This document shows positions 55,941 through 64,000 of a stretch of 64,000 bases of DNA, in pieces. Source of the DNA: Heterohyrax brucei (taxonomy: Eukaryota; Chordata; Mammalia; Hyracoidea; Procaviidae); contig CM053143.1 of assembly GCA_028571685.1 (NCBI GenBank), positions 143,378,829 through 143,442,828 of the forward strand. Direction: 5' to 3'. Under the pieces are notes generated by a model, which worked only from the letters and a program-made list of their open reading frames with translations, searched no databases and was not told where the DNA came from. The stretch's first letter is position 1; each line of letters starts with the position of its first letter. The position numbers were made by a program, and so were the translations under genes.

Positions 55941-56366
55941 TAGAAAATAGGAAGAGTCTGCTTATGTAAGACTATGCTTTGTGTCAAGAATGTGGAGCTG
56001 ACCACCTAGTATGTGCACGACAGATGCTTGCTGAATGGCCTAGGAGGTTCTCAACTGGGGAAGCTTGTACCTAGGGACATTTGGGAATAATAGGGGGACT
56101 GATTTACTGGTCATAATTCCTGAGGAAGGGAAGATTACTGCTGGCTTTCACTAGGTGGGCACCAGGAATGCTCAGTGCCCTGTAATGTGTGAGACAATCC
56201 CAGGAGTGAAAAACTGTTCTTCTCGGAATGCCAATTACGTTGCTTCCTCTTTGCTTTCTTCCTTTTCCAGTTGATATACAACTGATTTGATACCCATGGG
56301 AATGAATGCATAATAAATTCTGTGGTTTTATCTTGGTGCAAATATTGTTATTATCTTCTTGTTTTT

Positions 56367-56725
56367 CGTTGCTAACAAGTTGATTCTGGTTCATGGTGTC
56401 CCCACATGTGACAGAATGAAACCCTCCGTCTCCTGACATCCCCATAGTTGCCCTCACGCCTGAGTCCCTTGTTTCCTTCCAACCTGTGAGGCTCATCTTC
56501 CAGCATGATATCAGATACGAATTTATTGTGATCCAGAGGGATTTCAGTGGCGAATTTTCACAAGTAGATTGCTAAGCATTTCTTCCTAGTGTGTTTTAGC
56601 CTGGAAGGTCCACTGAAACCTGTCCACCATGAGTGACCCCACTGGTATTTGAAATATCCGTGGCATAGTTTTCAGCACCCTAGCAACACAAAAACCACCA
56701 AAGTACAACAAATTTACTGAGTTAC
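56367..56725 (-). mobile_element. Short internally deleted RTE derivative, antisense
   Basis: In its own direction: RTE 5' leader (56725 to about 56495: 'gtggacaggtttcagtggac' on the minus strand, 'gatatcatgctggaagatga'), then directly the RTE 3' end (to 56367). Coding regions are absent. The structure matches 59860-60330. Confidence 0.75.
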
Positions 56726-56729
56726 AAAA

Positions 56730-58470
56730 TAACCAGTATTTCCCCCAAAATAACAATGTGGACTGACTCTGCCCCAGTTCACTCTGTGCCAATGGATCGT
56801 TTGCTTGTAGGTCTTTTACAGGTCCATCTTACGGTCTCCCTCCCCACTCCTCCCAACAACACATCCAACGTATTCCAGTGTTCTGTGAAGTTGTCTGTCT
56901 CCTTGGAGACCGGCTGTTAACGCCCTAAGGACATGCTCATCCTTATAGAGAGTGTAAGCCAGCTGCTGGCTCAGAGTAGGTGCTAAATAAGTACAAGTGG
57001 AGTACACCAAATGAGTGAGATTGCTTGCGTAACACAGACATGTTTTGTAGTGGAAACCTTGAAACACAGAATTTCTCTGTATTTAACCACTAGAATATTC
57101 ATGAAATACAGTGAAACAGATGATGAGTGTTGAGTTCGGAATCATCCTTTTGCTCTAGTTTTTCAGAAAGAAATTGCTGCTTCGTCTAACATGTAAAATC
57201 CTTGCTAGTCCTTTGTTTCTTTTCTTTCTTATTGCAGGTTTCTTTCTGCAGGTAGTTTCAGAAGGTTAACTGTTTTAAACATCTGTTTATATTTTACTTT
57301 GCATTGAAATGCCTGAAGTGGATTATTGTAGAGCATAAAATCCATTTTGTCTTGTGTGCTTTCCCTGATCATTTTCAGCTGCAGAAACTCAGTATTTTAG
57401 TTTCCTATTCACTTTGCCAATCTGTTTCAATTTTTAAAAGTCACAGCATTTCCATTGTTTTAGGATCCCTGAGTCCATTAGAGCTGAAAGATTCAAACAA
57501 ATTTGACAGCCTCCTTTGTGCTACATGAAAAATAAGTTTGGCTTCATTTTGCAATAGGTTGAATGCCTCTGGATTTTGTTTTAGCTTTCTTAGGAAGGTA
57601 GTAACTTTGAATTGGGATATGAAATTGAAAACCTTTTTATGAATAAATTTCAAATATTTAATTTCCTGAGGAATGGATAACCCAAACTTCTTTCTCCACC
57701 ATATCTCCTATTGTTTTCAAAAAATATATATACTGATAAAAAAAATAACCTTTAAGGCTCTCAAATATATGCAGGAAGTCCAGTGCCAGTGCCTTATCTA
57801 CCTTAAAAGGAGTCTTTTATTACTTTAAGATTTGTGTCTGCGATAAAATGATAACGCTGACATGCTGGAAATTGGGGGCAAAGTTATCTCCAAGAAGGAT
57901 GCGAGATCCTATTTACCCACCCTGCCCACAAATGCCAGAGCTGGCCATTTCTTTCAAAGCTGATGTTCCTTTAGTATTACAGAACTATGAGCCTCCCACA
58001 TTGCTCTGAAGGAAATGGGGTTACCCTAAAGCTGAAAGACTCTCTTTATTACCTCTGAAGATAATACCTCCCTGGAAGGAAGACTGTGACTTCCTCCAGG
58101 GCAACTGAACTGAACAAACTCTGGGCTGTGCCTAAAGGAGAAATTAGGACTCCACTTTAAAGAACCGTTGTTTGGTTTTCTTTTGCTTTACTAATGGTAT
58201 TTTATTTTGAGGGTATTTGTGGTTGAAGAAAGACATTTCTTTTTTTATTTATATAGCTATGGTTAGAACAGGGGGATGACTTTATGATGTCACCTAAGTT
58301 TTCAGGGGTGGAAACAATATTCTAGAATTTCCCTCCGAGACGTTCCAATCTTCTCTCTCATGTGTCCGACTTCTGCCAAATAATGCTTTCTACTGAAGTG
58401 ATGCACTGCATGGATTATCATCATCTAGTCTTTTTGACAAGATAAATATTTTGCCAGTATTTAGTCTCTC
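56730..58470. other. CORIN: CORIN intron 1, mostly unrecognised
   Basis: Mostly unique-looking DNA. A MIR-like tail occurs near 56960-57000 ('gagtaggtgctaaataagta'). Confidence 0.4.
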
Positions 58471-58471
58471 T

Positions 58472-58812
58472 GCGGTGTCGATGGTTCAGCGGTAGAATTG
58501 TCGCCTCCCTGTGGGAGTGTTGGTTCAACCCCCAGCCCACGCCCCGCACTCCCAGCCCCCACCCACCTGCCGGTGGAGGCTTGTGTGCGCCTGTGCGGCT
58601 CAACAGGTTTCAGTGGGGCTGCCAGGCTAAAACGGACCAGACAGAAAGGCCTGGCCGTGTCGACTTCCCACGCTCAGCTAGGGATAACTCTGTGGGTCAC
58701 AGCAGTCCGTCGAAACCACTCAGATGGCCCGGAATGAGGCAGTGTTTCATTCTGTTGTGTGTGGGGTCACCATAAATCAGGGGCAGATTCAATGGCGGCC
58801 AACAATAACACG
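58472..58812 (+). mobile_element. tRNA-Gly-headed composite SINE
   Basis: The first ~70 bases resemble tRNA-Gly: A-box-like 'tggttcagcgg' (58482-58492), anticodon-arm region 'cgcctccctgtgggag', B-box-like 'ggttcaaccc' (58522-58531). The body ('caacaggtttcagtggggct', 'ggaccagacagaaaggcctg') matches the RTE 5' leader, and the tail ('gcagtgtttcattctgttgt', 'gtggggtcaccataaatcag', 'ggcggccaacaataacac') matches the RTE 3' end. It is a SINE, not a functional tRNA gene: mutations disrupt the tRNA fold. Confidence 0.8.
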
Positions 58813-58814
58813 CA

Positions 58815-59855
58815 GTCTGCGTGTTGGATTTCCACTTTGACACGTGTGAATATGAAACTTGGGGGAGCCCAAGTTATTACGTTAATTTTCAAAGGAGAAA
58901 ATGTGGGTATGGTTGGCTTGCAGAACCGTGTGTTCTGGTGTGAACTGAGTCGTTTCATTTTGTTCAAGGGCATGAACTATTTGAACTTTGAATGCTTCAA
59001 TTAAATGCCAGAAAACGGGATGAAAGGACTTACTGAAACCAGATGCTTGTTATTTCTCCCTCTTGCGGCACTGAAAAAAAAACATCAGAACAATAGACAT
59101 TTGGCTTTGGCATGGACCATCAATGATGATTTTTGAGGCATTTTCTTCCTGGTAGAGGGGGAGCTAAAATTATGGAGAATTGACCAATGCCCAGTTTGAG
59201 AAATGTCTAAATGATTGATCTCCTAATTCAATAAGTCTATTTCCAATTCATGTTTAGCACATCTTCATAGCTCTCTGAGAACAGTGAGAAAGGCATGGGC
59301 TACTTAACGAAGAGGCTAACTGTTTTGGCTTAGTGGCTGTGGTGTGGACATAGGTTGGAGAAACTCCATCTCTAATCCTGAAAAAGCAATTCAAATCACG
59401 TTCTGGATTGATGATTGTAGAGGACAATATCTAGCACCAAGAGGAGTCTTAGTGTCTGCATTTTTTCAAGCCTGTGGGTATATTAACATGCCCACATAGG
59501 GTCGGAGGGAGCTTCTGTGTCCTGTTCAGGCCACATCAGTAAGAGTGACCTTAGTATCCTTGCAGATGGTACCAAGCCCTGCTGAAATTGCACAATGAAA
59601 ATGCCTTGGCAGTTTATCACTTTCCTACCTAAAGAACTAAGGTACTAAATGAGTCTCCAGTCAACACATAGTGTTGATTTTGTGTGCTTTTTTCCTTGAA
59701 CACTGTAAGCCAATCTCTTTTGGTAGGACAGATGGTCATTAAATTCTGCCATGCTGTTTGCAGACACCATCATCCACTGAAGTGTGCACTCTCATTTTGG
59801 TTTAAGAATATTCTGATATTTTGACTTGATAATATTATATACATCAAGTTAATAA
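58815..59855. other. CORIN: CORIN intron 1, no recognised feature
   Basis: Unique-looking intronic DNA. Confidence 0.45.
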
Positions 59856-59859
59856 GTTC

Positions 59860-60330
59860 ACCACCCATCAGTCAGTTGTACTGCAGTGGCTTGCGTATTG
59901 CTGTGATGCTGGAAGCTGTGGCTCTGGTGTGTCAAATACCAGCAGCGTCACCCACGCCAGGCAGGCTGCAGTGGTCGGACTAAGCCTGCCCCAGCTTTCT
60001 CCTGCAGAGCCATTGGCGGTTTTCAGCAGCTGACCTTTCAGTTAGCATGTGGTTGCTGTAACTACTGTGCCACTGGGGCTTCTAGGAAGAAATTTACTTC
60101 TGAAAATTAGGTGATGAAAACCTTCAGAGTCATAACAGAATTTTGCCTGATGTAATGCTGGAAGATAAGCTCCCTGTGTTGGAAGGCACTCAGAATGTTC
60201 GGTGGCCGCAACAATAGACTTGGGTCTGCCAGTTATGTGTGAAGATGGCGTAGGACTGGGCAAAATTTTATTTTGTTTTACATGGGGTGATCACAGAGCT
60301 GACTCGATGGCAGCTAGGGCAACAAGCCCT
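59860..60330 (+). mobile_element. Short internally deleted RTE derivative with SINE insertion
   Basis: RTE 5' leader ('gctgtgatgctggaagctgt', 'gatgtaatgctggaagataa', 'gttggaaggcactcagaatg') joined at about 60200 to the RTE 3' end ('ggtggccgcaacaatagact', 'gagctgactcgatggcagct'). All coding sequence is missing. An antisense AfroSINE is inserted at 59984-60080. Confidence 0.78.
59984..60080 (-). mobile_element. AfroSINE (head half) inside the RTE derivative
   Basis: 'ctttctcctgcagagccatt', 'gctgacctttcagttagcat', 'actactgtgccactggggct': the antisense head half, without the RTE-like tail. Confidence 0.75.
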
Positions 60331-60539
60331 AAATAAGGCTTTAACTGAATTCACCAGATGGCCACATGAACTAGGTTAAGCTTTGGCTAGTAATATTTAT
60401 GAGCTTGAACTTCAGACCTTGTTGACTATTCTGTCATAAGGGAGTTCTACATAATTCCTCAATTTTATTTTGGAAATAGTACCATTTTGGTATGTAAGAA
60501 AGTCCATAGCTATAGTGTCGTATTAAACCTGTAAAAACG

Positions 60540-60735
60540 TATTACCATTGGATTGATTACAGCTCACAGTGACCCTATAGGGTAAAGTAGAATTGTCCTG
60601 TAGTGATTCCTAAGATGTAATCTTTATCAAGCAGATTGCCAGGTCTTTTCTCCCTTGTTGTGGCTGATGAATTTGAACTTCTGACCTTTCAGTTAGCAGC
60701 TGACAGCTTAACAGTATGCTACTAGGGCTCCTTAC
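60540..60735 (-). mobile_element. AfroSINE, antisense
   Basis: 'gattacagctcacagtgacc', 'caagcagattgccaggtctt', 'cttctgacctttcagttagc', 'agtatgctactagggctcc'. Confidence 0.85.
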
Positions 60736-60817
60736 TGTGTCATATTTTAAAAGTAGAAATTAACCTTTACATTTCAAGATATTCTCTTAACGAGAAACTT
60801 TACTTTTTCTACCTTTG

Positions 60818-62157
60818 AGATCTTTAGCTCTTTTGCTTCCTCATTTCTTTCTTTCCCTTTATCCATTCTGCTTTCAAGAGCAAGTTTCAGAGTCTCTTCT
60901 GACATCCATTTTGTTCCTTTTTTTTTTTTCCCTTTCCTGTCTTTTCAATCACACTTTGCTCTCTTCATGTGTGATGTTTTTGGTGTTATCCCTCAGTGCT
61001 TCTGGTCTTTGGTCATTAGTGTTCAGTTGTGTCAAATCTATTCTTGAAATAGTCTCTAAATTGAAGTGGGATGTGTTCAAGGTTGTACTTTGGCTCTTGT
61101 GTACTTGTTTTAATTTTATTCAGCTTTACTTTGAATTTACATATGAGCAATTGATGGTCTGCTCTATAGTTGGCTACTGGTCTTGTCTCGACTGATACAA
61201 TTTTGAGCTTTGTCCTTCTCTTTCCACAGATTAGTCAGTTTTGTTCCTGTGTATTCTATCTAGCAGGGTCCATGTGAACCATTGTTGTTTGTGATGTTGG
61301 GAAAATGTATGCCCAGTGAATAAGTCATTGATCTCGCAGAATTCTATCACACGGTCTTTGGAGGCACTGCTATCACCAATACCATATTTTCCAACTACTG
61401 TTCCTCCTCTTTGTTTCCAGCCTTCACATCCTAAGTGCCAGTTATTATCAATGCATTTTGATTGCATATTTGATCAATTTAAAATTTCAGATGTTGGTAA
61501 AATCTTCAGTGTCTTCATCTTTAGTATTAGTGGTTGGTGCATAAATTGAATAATAGTTGTATAAACTCATCTTCTTTGTAGAGGTCTAGGTATTATCCTA
61601 TCACAGATGGTGCTATATACTTCGGGATGGATTTTGAGATGTTCTTTTTGGTGATGGATCTGGTCCCACTACTCTTCATTTTATCATTTCTCTTACAGTA
61701 GGCCTTATGATTATCTGATTCACAATGGTCAAGACCATCTATTTCAGCTCACTAATGCTTAAGATATTCATCTTCAGTTGTTCCATTTCTTTTTTGACAA
61801 CTTCCGGAATTTTTTGATCCACACTTCATACATTCCACATTCCAATTATTAATGGATGTTTTCAGCTATTTCTTCTTGTGTTGAGTTGTGCTGCATCAGC
61901 AAATGAAGATTCTGAAAGCTTTACTCTGTCCATATTGTTAAGGTCAACTCAATTTTAAGGAGACAACTCTTCCTAAGTCATATTTTGATCACCTTCTAAC
62001 TGAGGGCATCATCTTCCAGCACTATATCAGACAATGACCTGAAAATATCCATAACGTAAGGCTAATCTCTCTCTCTCTCTCTTTTTGGTGAGGAAGTAGA
62101 TTGCCAAGTCCTTCTTTCTAGTGTGTCTTAGCCTGGAAGCTGTACTGAAACCTGACT
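60818..62157 (-). mobile_element. RTE LINE 5' half, inverted
   Basis: Antisense RTE from the linker downstream of the endonuclease (60818) back through the endonuclease region (61231-61467 keeps a decayed frame that includes NWHLGCEGWKQRGGTVVGKY) to the 5' leader ('gcctggaagctgtactgaaa' at about 62133-62152). It adjoins a sense RTE 3' end at 62160. Confidence 0.85.
62066..62082. repeat. (TC)n microsatellite
   Basis: An uninterrupted TC run within the inverted RTE leader, replacing part of the expected leader sequence. Confidence 0.9.
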
Positions 62158-62159
62158 GA

Positions 62160-62500
62160 CAGAATGTACCATGGACTTGTAGGAGAATGAACAAATTTTG
62201 TTTGGAAGAAATACAGTCAACATGTTCTTTAGAAGTGAAGATGGTGAGCTTCATCTTGCTGACTTCAGACATATTATCAGAGGGGAACCAGCCTCTGGAG
62301 AAGGGCTTCATGCTTGGCAGATGCTCTGTGCAAAAAGAGAAAGGCCTTTAATGAGACGATTGCCACAGTGGCTATAACAATGGGCTCAGACGTTCCTACT
62401 GTTGTGAGGGTGTTGCAGGACTGGACAGTGTTTCGGTCTGTTGTACGTGGGGTCGCTATGAGACAGAATCAACTTGATGGTGCCTAATAGTAATTATAAT
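62160..62500 (+). mobile_element. RTE LINE 3' end
   Basis: Sense orientation, from 'agaatgtaccatggacttgt' to 'ggtcgctatgagacagaatc' and 'gatggtgcctaatagtaatt'. It begins within a few bases of the end of the inverted 5' half. Confidence 0.87.
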
Positions 62501-62634
62501 GCTATGTCATGCTCACCTGATCTTTGGTTGCTATTTAAACAAATTCTATTTGAAATGGAAATGTCAACCTATCTAATCCTTTTCCTTAGGAAGCAACAAG
62601 CTGATATTAGTCTCTTTCTAGAAGGTATCTTTGG

Positions 62635-62722
62635 ATGAGGAGTCCCTGGGTGGTACAAATGGTTAACATGCTTGGCTGCTAAGAGAAAGGCTGAAGGGTG
62701 TGCAATTCCTAGGCAGTTCTTC
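62635..62722 (+). mobile_element. AfroSINE head fragment
   Basis: 'ggagtccctgggtggtacaa', 'aacatgcttggctgctaaga', then diverging after 'cctaggcagttcttcc'. Confidence 0.75.
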
Positions 62723-62724
62723 CT

Positions 62725-64000
62725 ACTCGGAAAGAGGGGAGTTTTATGAGAGGCTAAAGCTGTTATTTCCCAAGGAGATGCTTGGTTACTTTGGGGTTGA
62801 TTTCCTGTTTTATTAACCTGGTTGTCAGCAGCTCTTCTCATCTCTGAGAATTCTCTGGAAAAACCTGCCCATGGAGGCAGCCAGTACCCTTCAGTCAGAT
62901 ATTTCAGGTTTATTGGCTCTTTGGTAAGTCTGCTCCCTGGCCACAGGGGTGAGTCTTCCCTCTAAGGGATTGATGGACATGAATCTTTTTGTTTTCACAC
63001 AGTTTCTACTGTTTGAAGATATGGAAGTATTCTCAAGAACATACCATGTGTTGATAAAGTCAAAAGCTGCAGGAAGGTAGAACATGATAAAGACTAACGT
63101 ACTTGCATTGTCAATTGTAGTCTCCTTGACCTTTGAAATCTCAATAAAATTGATTGGAAATGCTGTTCCACCCCTACAGAAGTCCAAAGCCCTGTCCACT
63201 AGGCTACAGTGTATATGGGTCTCATGCTCAGCACAAGTTCCAGACTGTTTGTCTCCTGAATTAATTCAGGTTTTGGGTCCTTTGCCTGTTGTTCCTTCTC
63301 TTCACCCCATGATTCACAGTCTTTTTCTCCATAGTGAGAAGAACAGATTAGAGGGATGAAGGAATGGAGGCAGGTAACCAGTCAGGAAGAAGTCTTTGGA
63401 GTCATCCAGGTAGCACGGGAAGTGTCTATGGGCCCTTAGACTTGTTCTTTGCTCCTTGGTCTATTACAAGGGCCCAAACAGTGCCTAGCACATGATCAGT
63501 ACTCAATTGTTATTATTATTATTTTGAAATAGGGAGCCCTAGAATAATATCAGATATGAGGATGAAGATTATATACTTGATTTAATGCATGTTTGATTTG
63601 AGGTACTTTTGTAGCATTTGGTGAGTAGATGTGATCTGACTAGTTGTATATAAAGGTATGGAGCTGAGAAGAAAGGTCTAAGCTTGCTACACAAAGTGTA
63701 AGTCACCTGCATAGGGCTGTATATTGATGCTGTATATGTGGATGGTATTACTTGGGACACAGTGTGAGAAGAGAACCTACAAAGAAAATAGAGAAAGAAT
63801 GACCGGAGAGGTAAGAAAAAGACAAGTGAAAGAAGAAAGTACTTCAAGAAAGAAGGAGTCACAAACTGAACGTTTGAACTCTCACAGTTTACTGAGAGGT
63901 CATTGCAATGAAAACAAAAAATGCCATTTGGATAAAGAAATATGGGGTCATTAGTGACCACAGCAAAATCTTTTCTGGTGGAGTGACAGAGGAGGGTGAT
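62725..64000. other. CORIN: CORIN intron 1, no recognised feature
   Basis: Intronic DNA to the end of the window. No coding exon was found; in particular nothing resembles the CORIN exon encoding the transmembrane segment. Confidence 0.45.

Noticed and set aside
58472..58545. A functional tRNA-Gly gene
   Set aside because: The head continues into RTE-derived SINE sequence, the acceptor ends do not pair well and there is no terminator T-run at the expected place.
39000..64000. CORIN exon 2 (transmembrane segment) within the window
   Set aside because: I looked for a splice-flanked segment encoding the Leu-rich membrane helix after a Val-Leu-Arg start and did not find one; the intron probably runs past the window.
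1..64000. CRISPR arrays, phage or bacterial operons
   Set aside because: No regularly spaced identical repeats, no dense coding and no ribosome-binding context; the sequence is clearly mammalian.

Overview
The window is mammalian nuclear DNA, most likely from an elephant or a close afrotherian relative. The evidence is the repeat content: about thirty tRNA-derived AfroSINE copies (heads like 'ccctggtggcatagtggtta', tails like 'gctatgagtcggaatcaact'), many RTE-clade LINE fragments whose 3' ends match those SINE tails, and a 7.3 kb L1. No prokaryotic gene organisation is present, and nearly all of the short open frames are chance frames or decayed transposons.

Two host genes are supported, both on the + strand. 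The first 31.7 kb carries the last six coding exons (218 codons), five introns, stop codon and 3' UTR of NFXL1, an NFX1-type zinc-finger protein with a C-terminal membrane anchor. About 6 kb of intergenic DNA follows. A CpG-rich block at 37.7-38.8 kb then contains two alternative first coding exons of CORIN, the cardiac transmembrane protease that activates pro-ANP. Both end in frame 0 at GTAAG donors. The remaining 25 kb should be CORIN intron 1; I did not find exon 2. In human these genes are also adjacent and on the same strand.

The rest is a layered record of transposition. The last NFXL1 intron holds an antisense 7.3 kb L1 with decayed ORF1 and ORF2; a 151-bp piece of its own ORF2 is inserted into ORF1, at a hairpin flanked by direct repeats. 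An RTE element in NFXL1 intron 2 was hit twice by LTR-type elements, each leaving a 5-bp duplication. In CORIN intron 1 there are nested SINE/SINE, LTR/SINE and mariner/SINE insertions, two palindromic mariner derivatives, short RTE derivatives with a shared internal deletion, a tRNA-Gly-headed SINE, and an RTE copy with the inverted-5' arrangement expected of twin priming.

I see no RNA gene expected to be functional, no CRISPR array and no unknown multi-gene system. The most useful observations are the CORIN first-exon structure and the rearranged mobile elements. Repeat family names come from recognising consensus features, and boundaries without a stated duplication are approximate to about 10-30 bases.
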